64,000 nucleotides of DNA from Haladaptatus pallidirubidus. Lineage in GTDB: Archaea; Halobacteriota; Halobacteria; Halobacteriales; Haladaptataceae. The DNA lies in assembly GCF_020700235.1 (NCBI RefSeq), contig NZ_CP085301.1:2046001-2110000 (forward strand), in the 5' to 3' direction. Position 1 is the stretch's first letter. Every line of letters begins with the position of its first letter. The notes beneath the pieces are model-generated. The model made no database searches. It was given only the letters and a program-made list of their open reading frames with translations, and was not told the origin of the DNA. The position numbers and the translations under genes were made by a program. Below, piece by piece: positions 1 to 9,096 of the stretch.

Positions 1-300
1 GAAACGCTTCGAGAAGTCGTTTCGGACCTGCAATCGTGTTGCGCTGGCGTTACGGTTCGCCGCCTCACGCGATCCGATTCCCTCGACGATACGCGGTCGT
101 TGTTGTTCGTAGACCGGAGTGCGTTCACAGAACGACAGTACGATGTGCTCCGAACCGCCCACGAGATGGGCTATTTCGAGTCGCCGAAGGAGTCGAATTC
201 CGAAGCAGTTGCCGACGAGTTGGGAATCTCTGTAGCCACGTTCGTCGAACACCTCTCGGTCGCTCAGACGAAACTGTTGGAACAGATACTGGCGGATTGA
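1..300 (+). CDS. Bacterio-opsin-activator-type HTH regulator, C-terminal part
   Basis: The frame is open from the first base, so the gene starts outside the window. The visible end contains 'FTERQYDVLRTAHEMGYFES' followed by 'VADELGISVATFVEHL'. This is the C-terminal HTH_10 DNA-binding domain of haloarchaeal bacterio-opsin-activator (Bat-like) regulators, in which a 'T.RQ..L..A...GYFE.PR' helix precedes the recognition helix. The N-terminal sensory part is not visible, so the signal is unknown. It may regulate neighbouring genes, but nothing in the sequence shows this. Confidence 0.85.
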   Translation, partial: ETLREVVSDLQSCCAGVTVRRLTRSDSLDDTRSLLFVDRSAFTERQYDVLRTAHEMGYFESPKESNSEAVADELGISVATFVEHLSVAQTKLLEQILAD

Positions 301-451
301 GGAGAACGCCTGTCGTTCGCTCCGTCGAGGAACGCTCTCGAAAACACCGACTTATCGAGTGAATTGTTATCATGCCACATTAACTTAAATAAGCCCAGAT
401 ATACTAGTAACAGTCCGTATCCCGACGCGACGCCGACAGTGAAACGACGCA

Positions 452-811
452 ATGGCACAAACAATTTATCGGGAAATCGGCGGACAAGACGCGGTCGAAG
501 CGGTCATCGATGATTTTTACGACCGGGTGTTGGCGGACGAACAACTCCGGCCGTACTTCGATGGAATGGACATGAACGAACTGTACACCCATCAAGTCCA
601 GTTCATCAGTGCGGTCGCCGGTGGTCCGACCGAGTATGCTGGAGACAACATGCGCGAAGCGCACGCGCATCTCGATATCGACGAAGACCACTTCGACGCC
701 GTCGGGCGGTATCTCGAAACCGCGCTCCGAGAGAACGGCGTCGGGGACGACAATGTCGAGGCGATTATGGCCGAAGTCGTCGCACTGAAGGAGCCAATTC
801 TCGGCCGATAG
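452..811 (+). CDS. Truncated hemoglobin, group I
   Basis: A 119-residue single-domain globin of the 2-on-2 (group I) type, the usual length for the family. Visible markers are the B10-like Tyr23 in 'DDFYDRVLADEQL', the 'PYF' turn after it, and the proximal haem-ligand His71 in 'MREAHAHL', followed by 'HFDAV' near residue 80. Such proteins bind O2 or NO and often work in nitrosative-stress defence. It is a single gene; a TTAAATAA box at about 385-392 would give a short leader. The gene downstream is on the other strand. Confidence 0.93.
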   Translation: MAQTIYREIGGQDAVEAVIDDFYDRVLADEQLRPYFDGMDMNELYTHQVQFISAVAGGPTEYAGDNMREAHAHLDIDEDHFDAVGRYLETALRENGVGDDNVEAIMAEVVALKEPILGR

Positions 812-844
812 CGACCACCGTTCCAACGAGTTTCGCACACTCGG

Positions 845-1744
845 TTAGACGTACTCACCTTTGCTTTCGTACACCGACGGGTCGTCTTTGAACTTCCGCG
901 CGATATCTTCGAGCGTCGTAATTTCGACGTTTTCGTGTTCCTTTACGTACTGGATGAACTCCTCGAGGTGCGGTATCATGTGTGGAAGCCCGTGGAGGTC
1001 GGGGTGGATCGTCAGCGTGTACACTCCCGCCTCGCGCCGATTGTACAGGAAATCGAACTGCCGTTTGTAGTACTGTTCGTACATCATCGCGGGGTCTTTG
1101 TATCCCGTGTGGTAGTTCGGCTGTTTGACGAACAGCATCGGCGGAATGTCGTCCCGATACCAGCTGATGGGGATTTCGACGACGTCCGTTTCCTCCCCGT
1201 ACTGGTAGGGTTCCATCCACGTCTCGGGGGAATTGTCGTACTCGATCTTCTTCCACGAATCGCCCTTCCGCATCCATGTTGGTTCGAACTGCGTTTCCAT
1301 CAGACTGCTGTCGTAGAGGAAATCGTGCTTTTCCACGAGGTCGGGCGTGTTCTCGCTGTACTCCCACCAACTGGCGCGGTGACCGGCGGGTTTCTCTCCC
1401 GTTACGTCCTCGATGAGGTCGATGGAGGCTTCGATGATCGCGTCCTCCTGTTCGCGGGCGAGATCCGTCGGATTTTCGTGGGAGTAGCCGTGAACGCCGA
1501 TTTCGTGTCCGTCTGCCGCGACGGCCTCGACTTCGTCGCGGAACGTTTCTATCGTGTGGCCGGGGATGTACCACGACGTATCGACGTTTTCGTCCTCGAA
1601 GAGTTGGACTAGTCGAGGAATGCCTTCCTTCCCCGCCGAGATGCCTCGAGAGAGGTCTGCGGGCGAGTCTTCTCCGCCGTACGATCCGAGCCACCCCGCC
1701 ACACAGTCAGCGTCGATGCCGATTGCGACGTCAATATCACTCAT
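845..1744 (-). CDS. Polysaccharide deacetylase (NodB-type) family protein
   Basis: A 299-residue protein starting MSDIDVAIGID. It has the NodB fold: an early Asp-containing strand 'GIDADCV', then 'EIGVHGYSHENP' (metal-binding His pair), 'GHRASWWEYSENT' and a late 'LTIHPDLHG' that supplies the last His. It resembles the cytosolic peptidoglycan-deacetylase/PuuE-like branch, which acts on N-acyl or ring amides, more than true chitin deacetylases, and no signal peptide is visible. It is divergent from the asparaginase, with about 115 bases between starts. A role in amide or acetyl-amine catabolism is possible given the neighbouring ectoine genes, but this is inference. Confidence 0.85.
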   Translation of the reverse strand: MSDIDVAIGIDADCVAGWLGSYGGEDSPADLSRGISAGKEGIPRLVQLFEDENVDTSWYIPGHTIETFRDEVEAVAADGHEIGVHGYSHENPTDLAREQEDAIIEASIDLIEDVTGEKPAGHRASWWEYSENTPDLVEKHDFLYDSSLMETQFEPTWMRKGDSWKKIEYDNSPETWMEPYQYGEETDVVEIPISWYRDDIPPMLFVKQPNYHTGYKDPAMMYEQYYKRQFDFLYNRREAGVYTLTIHPDLHGLPHMIPHLEEFIQYVKEHENVEITTLEDIARKFKDDPSVYESKGEYV

Positions 1745-1858
1745 TGTCGAGGAGATAACGGTTCGAACGTTCTTAGAAGTATGCCCCGCTATGGGTCTAG
1801 CTCGTACTGCGGTGTGAAAAGGCGAGGAGTATTGAAACAACGGAGCGATGAGTAACTT

Positions 1859-2848
1859 ATGCGCCCGACGATTTCGATACTCGGAACCGGCGGCACCATC
1901 GCAAGCACCGACGGTGCGGACGGAGCGACACCGAGCAAAAGTAGCGAAGCGCTCGTTACGGCCGTCCCGCAACTCGCCGACTACGCGGCCCTCGACGTGC
2001 GCGAGGTCGCCCAGCGACCCAGTTTCGACATGGATATACCAACGCTGGAGGAACTCCGGCGAGCGATACGAGAGACCGTCGAGGGGGGTGCCGACGGCAT
2101 TGTCGTCACTCACGGGACAGACACGATGGAGGAGTCGGCGTACTATCTCGATTTGGCGCTCGACGTCGGCGTGCCGGTCGTCGTCACCGGCGCACAGCGG
2201 CGTCCCGACGAGGTGAGTCCGGATGGCCCCTCGAATCTCGTCACGGCAGTTCGGGTGTTCACCGACGAGCGGATTCGAAACACGGGCGGCGTCTACATCG
2301 CGTTCGACGAAGAGCTGCACGCGGCCCGCGACGCGACGAAGCGACATACGCGCAAACTCGACACCTTCGAGTCCCCCGAGAAGGGTCCGGTAGCGGTGAC
2401 CACCCGAGACGAAGTTCGGTGCTACCGAGAACCTAGAAGTTACTCTGCTAATCTGGATGGAAGTGGTGACCTATCGGACATCGACGTTCGAATGGTCAAA
2501 TCCGGGGCGGGCGTCGGTGGCGACCAGATAGAAGCGGCGCTCGATACGGGAGTCGATGGACTGGTTGTCGAAGGAACCGGTTTGGGGAACACGACCGCAG
2601 CAGTGGGAGATGCAATCGAGCAAGCAATTTCGACTGGCGTCCCCGTCGTCGTCACGTCACGCTGTTACGCCGGTTCGACGGCACCGGTGTACGGAACGCG
2701 CGGAGGTGGCCGAACCCTCGCGAACCACGGAGCGATGCACGGCGACGACCTCCCGACTCACAAAGCACGACTCAAACTGCTCTTGGTTCTCCGGCACGTC
2801 GATGACCCGTCCCACACGCGACGGTATTTCAGCAGGATCGGGCGATAG
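1859..2848 (+). CDS. L-asparaginase family amidohydrolase
   Basis: A 329-residue protein with both asparaginase signatures: 'GTGGTIAS' (nucleophile Thr near residue 13) and 'VVTHGTDTMEESAYYL' (Thr87/Asp88 region). Near residue 160 'EELHAARDATKRHT' fits the substrate-binding segment. The family hydrolyses L-asparagine to aspartate and ammonia and is cytoplasmic when no signal peptide is present, as here. A TATT-containing box about 27 bases before the ATG suggests a leaderless transcript. Its position next to the ectoine genes, whose end product is aspartate, may be functional or chance. Confidence 0.92.
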   Translation: MRPTISILGTGGTIASTDGADGATPSKSSEALVTAVPQLADYAALDVREVAQRPSFDMDIPTLEELRRAIRETVEGGADGIVVTHGTDTMEESAYYLDLALDVGVPVVVTGAQRRPDEVSPDGPSNLVTAVRVFTDERIRNTGGVYIAFDEELHAARDATKRHTRKLDTFESPEKGPVAVTTRDEVRCYREPRSYSANLDGSGDLSDIDVRMVKSGAGVGGDQIEAALDTGVDGLVVEGTGLGNTTAAVGDAIEQAISTGVPVVVTSRCYAGSTAPVYGTRGGGRTLANHGAMHGDDLPTHKARLKLLLVLRHVDDPSHTRRYFSRIGR

Positions 2849-2895
2849 ACCCAGTCGGAGCTCGAGCACGGTCGGATTCTCGCCCTCTCCGCACG

Positions 2896-3273
2896 TCAGG
2901 TCTCACCGGGTGACGCATCTTGCACTTCGATTACCTTGGCCTGCGAGAGGAATTTCTGGCCACCACCCGTGCGAATCTGAATCGTTCGACCGGGCAAATT
3001 CGGGTCGTCATCAGCAGCCGGCTCTTCTGGAACGGAGATAGCGACAACCTCGTCCAAAGTGACGGTTCGTCGCTGAATCGGATCGCCGTCGTATTCGACC
3101 GTCTCCCACGTTTCGACGTCGAAGTCTGCGATATTCGTACCGAAGTACTCCTCCGAATCCTTGTTCACTGAATCCTCCGTTTGGGACTCTCCCGCCGTCC
3201 GATTCCCGTCCGTGACCTCTTCGTGCTGGTACTGATAGAAGGATGCGAGCATCGTCATACATACAACGACCAT
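2896..3273 (-). CDS. Hypothetical protein
   Basis: An acidic protein of about 125 residues that I do not recognise. In-frame ATGs at 3273, 3258 and 3252 all precede a hydrophilic stretch rich in Glu and Asp, and the frame also opens further up with a TTG at 3306. The N-terminus from 3273 begins with a short hydrophobic run, which could be a membrane anchor. The rest ('TVTLDEVVAISVPEE', 'TIQIRTGGGQKFLSQAKVIEV') looks like a small beta-rich domain. A TTAATATT box near 3308-3315 is the likely promoter. Codon use fits a real haloarchaeal gene. Confidence 0.6.
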   Translation of the reverse strand: MVVVCMTMLASFYQYQHEEVTDGNRTAGESQTEDSVNKDSEEYFGTNIADFDVETWETVEYDGDPIQRRTVTLDEVVAISVPEEPAADDDPNLPGRTIQIRTGGGQKFLSQAKVIEVQDASPGET

Positions 3274-3649
3274 CCAGTAAAGAGATGGCCATGAATAGTT
3301 ATGCAATATTAATCGCCGCCGAAGAAATGCGGGCGAATTATTCGAGGGATGAAAGTCGGCTATCGGTGGGAGAGCAGTACCGAGACGAAATCTGACTATC
3401 CAAGGTGGAAATTCATTAGCGAAGACAAATTAGTGAGAGCTCGCTGACGAATATTTATTTTTAGAACGTGCGGGGGAATGAACCAGCCTTTCTTCGTTTG
3501 CTTGGTGAACCGGCTAGACGGTCGCGATGCGATACCGACGCTTCCCGACGATTCGAGGACGGTCCGAGTGGAAGAAGTACACATAATCCGTTTGTATCGT
3601 ACACAAAAAACTTAAACGATATCCGAACAACCTATCGAGTGACGTTGTC
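3274..3649. other. Intergenic region upstream of the ectoine hydrolase gene
   Basis: This stretch carries no convincing gene. It contains the divergent promoter of the hypothetical protein on the left and, at 3583-3616, the near-palindromic element and TATA-like box that precede the ectoine hydrolase gene. Confidence 0.6.
3590..3611. promoter_or_regulatory. Candidate operator upstream of doeA
   Basis: The element TTTGTATCGTACACAAA is an imperfect inverted repeat (TTTGT...ACAAA). It sits directly before a TATA-like CTTAAAC box at about 3610-3616. The preceding AATCCGTTTGTATC (from about 3585) recurs exactly near 15138, upstream of the 217-residue protein. Related TACACAAA elements occur at 13022 and 15254. 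Its position upstream of the TATA box suits an activator site. Confidence 0.5.
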
Positions 3650-4828
3650 ATGCCACAAGCCGTCTTCGATAGAAGCGAATATGAACGGCGGATAGCGCGG
3701 ACGAAAGAACGAATGCGCGAGGCGGAGCTAGACGCGCTTGTCGTCTCCGACCCTGCAAACATGAACTATCTCACGGGGTACGATGGCTGGTCGTTCTACG
3801 TCCATCAAGCCGTCATCGTAACCCACGACCGCGACGAACCGGTCTGGGTCGGGCGGGAGATGGACGCGAACGGCGCACGCGCGACGACGTGGCTCGCCGA
3901 GGAGAGTATCCGCTCGTACAGCGACGACCACGTTCAATCGCCGTACGACCTCCACCCGATGGATTTCTTCGCCGAGATATTGGAAGAGCTCGACGCCGAA
4001 GACGCCCGCATCGGCCTCGAGATGGACGCCTACTACTTCACCGCGAAGTCGTACACCCGACTTCAGAAGAACCTCCCCGACGCCGAGCTCGACGACGCGA
4101 CGCTCCTCGTCAACTGGGTTCGAGTCATCAAATCCAAACAGGAGCTAGAGCTTATGCGTCAGGCCGCCCGCATCTCCGAAAACGCGATGCAGGCCGGACT
4201 CGACGCGGTCGGCGAGGGCGTTCCCGAATACGAAGTGGCGGCAGAAATCTACGACAGCCTCATCCGGGGAACCGACGAGTTCGGCGGCGACTACCCCTCC
4301 ATCGTTCCGCTGATGCCGTCCGGCGACCACACAGGAACGCCGCACCTCACGTGGACTGACCGCCCCTTCGAGCGCGGCGATCCAGTCATCATCGAACTCT
4401 CCGGTTGTCGGAACCGGTATCACTCCCCGCTGGCGCGAACCACTTTCGTCGGCGACCCGCCCAAGGAGATGCGGCACCGAGCAGAAATCGTCGTCGAAGG
4501 ACTCGAAGCGGCGCTCGACCACGTCGAACCCGGCGTCACCGCCGAATCTGTCGAGCGAGCGTGGCGCGACGTCATCGAAAAGTACGATATCGTGAAAGAG
4601 GACCGTATCGGCTACTCGATGGGACTCGGCTACCCGCCGGACTGGGGCGAACACACGGCCAGTCTCCGCCCCGGCGACGAGACGGTGCTCGAAGAGAACA
4701 TGACGTTCCACACGATTCCGGGACTCTGGTTCGACGACTTCGGTGTCGAACTCAGCGAGACCTTCCGCGTCACATCGAACGGTGCCGAAGTGCTGGCCGA
4801 GTTCCCGCGGGAACTCTTCACCGCCTAA
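3650..4828 (+). CDS. doeA: Ectoine hydrolase (DoeA/EutD-type M24 family)
   Basis: A 392-residue protein of the creatinase/Xaa-Pro-peptidase (M24) fold, with an N-terminal creatinase-like domain to about residue 155 and a pita-bread domain after it. It carries stretches I associate with ectoine hydrolases: 'DPANMNYLTGYDGWSFYVHQ' near residue 37, 'GGDYPSIVPLMPSG', and 'GYPPDWGEHTASLRPGD' near residue 325. In bacteria DoeA/EutD opens the ectoine ring to N-acetyl-2,4-diaminobutyrate. The M20 amidohydrolase, DABA-type aminotransferase and BCCT transporter nearby fit that pathway. The last 11 bases overlap convergently with the FAD/Fe-S gene. The exact ring substrate (ectoine or hydroxyectoine) cannot be read from sequence. 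Confidence 0.85.
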   Translation: MPQAVFDRSEYERRIARTKERMREAELDALVVSDPANMNYLTGYDGWSFYVHQAVIVTHDRDEPVWVGREMDANGARATTWLAEESIRSYSDDHVQSPYDLHPMDFFAEILEELDAEDARIGLEMDAYYFTAKSYTRLQKNLPDAELDDATLLVNWVRVIKSKQELELMRQAARISENAMQAGLDAVGEGVPEYEVAAEIYDSLIRGTDEFGGDYPSIVPLMPSGDHTGTPHLTWTDRPFERGDPVIIELSGCRNRYHSPLARTTFVGDPPKEMRHRAEIVVEGLEAALDHVEPGVTAESVERAWRDVIEKYDIVKEDRIGYSMGLGYPPDWGEHTASLRPGDETVLEENMTFHTIPGLWFDDFGVELSETFRVTSNGAEVLAEFPRELFTA

Positions 4829-7800
4829 CGAAGCGGAATTCCTTTTCTCGACCAACTCTGCGCGACAGCGCTTCGCCCAGCTTTTCCACCGGATGGTCGG
4901 GGGTGGTCGTTCGCCTGTCATCCCCGATTTGGGTTCGACACGACGCGCCGGGTGCGACCACCTTGTCTCCGTCGCTGGCGTTGATTTGGTCGAAGAGAAT
5001 ATCCCCGATTGCTCGACTCAGCGAGTAGTGCTCGGATTCGTAGCCGAACGACCCGGCCATGCCACAACAGCCCGAGTCGAGCGCGTCCACCTCGTAGCCC
5101 GCCGCACGGAGGACGTTCGCGGCGTGTCCGTCCTTCTTCGTCGCCTTCTGGTGGCAATGACCGTGGTACGTGAGACACTCGTCGGGGGCGTCGAAATCGA
5201 TGGCGTCCGTCTGGTCGAACCTGTCGAAATACTCCATGACGCCGTAGGCGTTTGCCGCGACGCGCTCGACGGATTGCCCCGAGAGCAGGTCGCAGTAATC
5301 CGACTGAAACATCACGGCGTCAGATGGTTCAACTAATACCACGTCCCAGCCGTCGGCGACGCGAGGCGCGAGCGCCGAAACGTTGTGTTCGGCGCGTTCC
5401 CGGGACATGTCGAGAAAGCCCTTCGAGTGGGCTGGACGGCCCGTCGCAGTCACATCGCCGGGAATCCGAACGTGAACGCCCGCGGCCTCCAGCACTCGGA
5501 CGGCGGCTTTTCCGGCGTCGGGATGGTTGTAGTTCGTGTAGGTGTCCGGAAAGAGCAGGACGCGACGCGTCGCATCCTGCTCGGAGACGCGTGCGCCACC
5601 GCGGCTCTCGAACCAGTCTTCCATACTCTCGCGATGGAACGTCGGTAGCGTTCGCTCGCGGGCGATTCCGAAGACTTTCTCGGCGATGGTGCGCGACCCC
5701 GGCAGTTTCGTGGCCCAGTTCGAGAGCGGCGCAAGGGCACTCCCGAGCGCCGAAAGCTGGTCGATGTTCGCAAAGATTTGGTCGCGGATGCTCGCGCCGT
5801 TTCGCTGGTGATGTTCGTGTTCGACTTCCGCCTTGAGCTTCGCCATATCGACCTCGCTGGGGCAGTCGCGGGCGCAGCCCTTACAGCCGATACAGAGATC
5901 CATCACCTCGCGCATGAACTCCGCGTCGAACTGCTCGTCTTTCGAAAACTCGCCGCTCATGGCTTGGCGGAGCATATTGGCTCGTCCCCGGGTGCTGAGG
6001 CTCTCCTCTTCGGCGGCCCGGTAGGTCGGGCACATCACGCCGCCGGTCGTCTCCTGCCCGCCGCGACAACCGCCACAGCCGTGACAGAGTTCGACCATCC
6101 CCTGAAAACCGTTCTCGTTCTGCCAATTGAGGGTCGGGTCGAATCCCGAGTCGAACTCGTAGTCGGGCGAGAATCTGAGGTTTTCGGTCATATCCACGTC
6201 GCCGCAGACCTGTCCGGGGTTGAGGAGCCAATCGGGGTCGAAGGCGGATTTGAGGTCGCGGAACACCTCCCAGACGCGCTCGCCGTACAATTTTCGGTTC
6301 CACTGGGTTCTTGCGCGTCCGTCGCCGTGTTCGCCCGAGACGCTCCCGCCGTACTCGACCACGAGGTCGGTCACGCCGTCCGCGATGGCTTCCATCTGAT
6401 TCACCCCCGCCGTACTCTTCGTGTCCACGAGCGGGCGCATGTGCATGCAACCGGGGCCAGCGTGAGCGTAAAAGCTGGCGAAGGTATCGTTCTCTTCGAG
6501 CACGCGCTGGAAGTCGGCGACGTAGTCGCCGAGGTGCTCGGTCGGAACCGCGGTGTCCTCGATGAACGAGATGTGCTTCGCGTCGGACGTTCGGGAGAGC
6601 AGGATGGGCATCCCGCTCTTTCTGAGTTTCCACAGTTGTGCGCGCTCGGCGTCCTCGTACGCTTCCAAAGCGGCGAACGCACCCGATCGATCGGCGGCTG
6701 TGTCAGCGACCGAATCCTCGACAGATGCCTCGTTTGTCGAGGGTTCATCGCCGACGCGGTCGGCGACGAGGTCGGCGACTTTCTCGCGTCGTTCGTCGTC
6801 CGAATCGGCGTAGAATTCGACCAGCAGTGCCGTCTCGGTGCCGTCCGGAAGACGCGCGGCGACCTCGGCGAACTCTTCGGTCTCCCGCGCGAGGTCGAGC
6901 AGTACATCGTCGATGGCCTCGACGGCCGCCGGGTCGTGGTTGCGCACGATGGCGTCCACGTCGACCATCGCGTCGAGAAGGTCGCGGTACGCGAGTAGGG
7001 CGACGGACTTCGTTTCCGGAATCGATTCGAGTGAAACGGTCGCCTCCGTGATGACGCCGAGCGTCCCTTCACTCCCGGCGAAGAGCCGAGCGAGGTTGAT
7101 TACGCCTTCCTCGCTCACGGCTTCGCTGTTCACGTCGTTCGAGGCGCGACGCGCACCGCGCGATTCTGCTATCAATCGGTCGAGATTGTATCCCGAGACG
7201 TTGCGTTTGAGTTGGGGATAGGCGTCGCGAACCGCGTCCGACTCCTCGTCGATGACGCGGCGAACCGCGTCGTATATCTGCGCTTCGCGGTCGCCTTCGG
7301 GGTCGGCGCGGTTCCGGAGTTCGTTGATGGTCAGCTCGCCAAACGTCGTCACGGTTCCGTCCGACAGGACGACTTCGATTTCCTCCACGTAGGCGTCTGT
7401 CTTGCCATATTTCAACGAATGCGCGCCGGTCGAGTTGTTGCCGATTGCGCCGCCGAGCGTGCTCCGATTTCCGGCGGCGGGGTCGGGCGCGAACTTCAGC
7501 CCGTGCCTGGAGACCGCCCCGTTTAACTCCGCGAGGACGGTTCCGGCTTGCGCTCGCACCCGTCGTTCGTCGGCGTCGATATCGACGACGTCGTCCATGG
7601 CGACGGTAAAATCGAGGACGACTGCCTCGTTGACCGCCTGTCCGGCAAGGCTCGTTCCGCCGCCCCGAGGAAGAACCGGAATCCCGCGCTCGGCGCAGTA
7701 CTCGACGACCGCGGCGACATCCGCGGTCGATTGCGGGAGGACGACGCCGACGGGCGTCACCTCGTAGGCGCTGGCGTCGGTGGCGTACAACTGTCGAGAG

Positions 7801-7985
7801 TACTCATCGAATCGAACCTCACCATCGATGCGGTCGGTGAGGTCTGCCACGAGGGCGGAGCGCGCGACGTCGCCGCCGACGTAGTCGTAATCGGCCCGCG
7901 AGTCGTTTGCTGGTTCGACGGTCGAGTCGGTGTCGGCGTCTACGTCCGCGCGTTGGCGGGACGGTCTGGGGTCTTGCGATGCCAT
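4818..7985 (-). CDS. FAD-linked and Fe-S oxidoreductase fusion (GlcD-GlcF / D-lactate dehydrogenase type)
   Basis: A 1055-residue fusion. The N-terminal part has the PCMH-type FAD-binding domain ('PVLPRGGGTSLAGQAVNEAVVLD', then 'STLGGAIGNNSTGAHSLKYG') and a GlcD C-terminal domain to about residue 600. The second half has ferredoxin-type cysteines ('CHGCGGCRGG', 'CIGCKGCARDCPSEVDMAK') and the paired CCG heterodisulfide-type motifs ('HGHCHQKA', 'SGCCGMAGSFGYE' near residue 970). Relatives oxidise D-lactate, glycolate or D-2-hydroxyglutarate and pass electrons to the respiratory chain. It starts 7 bases after the D-2-hydroxyacid dehydrogenase stop, so the two are probably co-transcribed. Its substrate here is unknown; a 2-hydroxyacid from hydroxyectoine breakdown is one speculative option. 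Confidence 0.88.
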   Translation of the reverse strand: MASQDPRPSRQRADVDADTDSTVEPANDSRADYDYVGGDVARSALVADLTDRIDGEVRFDEYSRQLYATDASAYEVTPVGVVLPQSTADVAAVVEYCAERGIPVLPRGGGTSLAGQAVNEAVVLDFTVAMDDVVDIDADERRVRAQAGTVLAELNGAVSRHGLKFAPDPAAGNRSTLGGAIGNNSTGAHSLKYGKTDAYVEEIEVVLSDGTVTTFGELTINELRNRADPEGDREAQIYDAVRRVIDEESDAVRDAYPQLKRNVSGYNLDRLIAESRGARRASNDVNSEAVSEEGVINLARLFAGSEGTLGVITEATVSLESIPETKSVALLAYRDLLDAMVDVDAIVRNHDPAAVEAIDDVLLDLARETEEFAEVAARLPDGTETALLVEFYADSDDERREKVADLVADRVGDEPSTNEASVEDSVADTAADRSGAFAALEAYEDAERAQLWKLRKSGMPILLSRTSDAKHISFIEDTAVPTEHLGDYVADFQRVLEENDTFASFYAHAGPGCMHMRPLVDTKSTAGVNQMEAIADGVTDLVVEYGGSVSGEHGDGRARTQWNRKLYGERVWEVFRDLKSAFDPDWLLNPGQVCGDVDMTENLRFSPDYEFDSGFDPTLNWQNENGFQGMVELCHGCGGCRGGQETTGGVMCPTYRAAEEESLSTRGRANMLRQAMSGEFSKDEQFDAEFMREVMDLCIGCKGCARDCPSEVDMAKLKAEVEHEHHQRNGASIRDQIFANIDQLSALGSALAPLSNWATKLPGSRTIAEKVFGIARERTLPTFHRESMEDWFESRGGARVSEQDATRRVLLFPDTYTNYNHPDAGKAAVRVLEAAGVHVRIPGDVTATGRPAHSKGFLDMSRERAEHNVSALAPRVADGWDVVLVEPSDAVMFQSDYCDLLSGQSVERVAANAYGVMEYFDRFDQTDAIDFDAPDECLTYHGHCHQKATKKDGHAANVLRAAGYEVDALDSGCCGMAGSFGYESEHYSLSRAIGDILFDQINASDGDKVVAPGASCRTQIGDDRRTTTPDHPVEKLGEALSRRVGREKEFRFVRR

Positions 7986-7992
7986 CGTCTCG

Positions 7993-8964
7993 TTACGCGG
8001 AATCCGGTGCGAGCACTCGATTTTCCAACGATTCCCCGGCGTCGAGCCGTTCGACGTTTTTCGCGACGATGTCGGCGAGCCGCTCCCAGTGGCGCGGCGT
8101 GTGTCCGCCGGTGTGGGGCGTGATGAGACAGTTTTCGAGATTCCAGAGCGGATGGTCGGCCGGAAGCGGTTCGGGGTCGGTCACGTCGAGCGCCGCCCCG
8201 CGAATCTTGTTCGACCGGAGCGCGGAGACGAGAGCGTCCGTATCGACGATGCCCCCCCGTGCGGCGTTGACGAGGACGGCGTCCGGCGGTAGCGTCGCGA
8301 ATTCCGATTCCCCGACGAGGCCGCGCGTCGTCTCGGTGAGCGGACAGGCGACGACGACGTACTCGCTCCGCGAGAAAGCCTCGTGGACGGCGTCCTCCTC
8401 GAACCCGACGACTTCGCCCGTCGGGCCGCCTTTCTCCGGCGAGTAACGAACACCGATGGTCTCCACGTCGAACCCCTGGAGACGCTGGACGACCGCCTTC
8501 CCGATGGAGCCGAGCCCGATGACCGTGACGGTGCTGTCGGTGAGTTCGCCAGACTGGAAATGTCTCCACTCGGCGCGTTGTTTGCGTCGCCACCCCTCGT
8601 GGAGGCGGCGCGCGAAGACGAGCACGTTGCCGATGGCCTGCTCGGCAATGCCGGGGGCGTGGATTCCGCCGGCGTTCGTCACGGCGACGCCGCGTTCCGC
8701 GACGGCGTCCATCGGGACGTGGTCGGTTCCGGCGAAGGTGCACGCGAACAGTTCGAGGCGCTCGGCGCGGTCGAGCAAGTCTTCCTCGACCGTGATGCCG
8801 GTGACGACTCGCGCGTCGGCGACGAGTTCGCGCTCCTGTTTCGGAGTTCGAGCGAGCGCGACCGTCCGGTCGGGAAGGCGTTCGCGCAACTCCTCGGCGT
8901 ACGATTCCATCGAAAGTCCTTCCGTCCCCTCGCGGAGGACGACAATATCCGGGTTTGCACTCAT
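7993..8964 (-). CDS. D-2-hydroxyacid dehydrogenase family protein
   Basis: A 323-residue NAD(P)-dependent dehydrogenase of the phosphoglycerate/glycerate dehydrogenase family. It has the Rossmann motif 'GLGSIGKAV' near residue 150, 'NAARGGIVDTDAL' with the substrate-binding Arg, 'DPEPLPADHPLW' with the Glu of the relay, and 'TPHTGGHTPRHW' with the catalytic His. It probably interconverts a 2-oxoacid and a D-2-hydroxyacid. It is the first gene of a two-gene minus-strand unit with the FAD/Fe-S oxidoreductase and is divergent from the M20 gene. A TTTTGTGTAG sequence in the shared intergenic region matches part of the cluster's candidate operator. Confidence 0.9.
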   Translation of the reverse strand: MSANPDIVVLREGTEGLSMESYAEELRERLPDRTVALARTPKQERELVADARVVTGITVEEDLLDRAERLELFACTFAGTDHVPMDAVAERGVAVTNAGGIHAPGIAEQAIGNVLVFARRLHEGWRRKQRAEWRHFQSGELTDSTVTVIGLGSIGKAVVQRLQGFDVETIGVRYSPEKGGPTGEVVGFEEDAVHEAFSRSEYVVVACPLTETTRGLVGESEFATLPPDAVLVNAARGGIVDTDALVSALRSNKIRGAALDVTDPEPLPADHPLWNLENCLITPHTGGHTPRHWERLADIVAKNVERLDAGESLENRVLAPDSA

Positions 8965-9096
8965 TCTTTCACCATCGCGTCACCCGACGCGAATCGATAA
9001 TCGAATCATTGTGACAGCCCACCTTAGTCCTTTTGTGTAGTCGATGTCAACGAAAAGTGTTTACAATTAAGTAGTCGGAGCGTGTCAGTACTACAC

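Noticed and set aside
4145..4921. Long open frame opposite the ectoine hydrolase gene
   Set aside because: High-GC haloarchaeal genes create long antisense frames. This one has no family pattern, while the plus-strand protein does.
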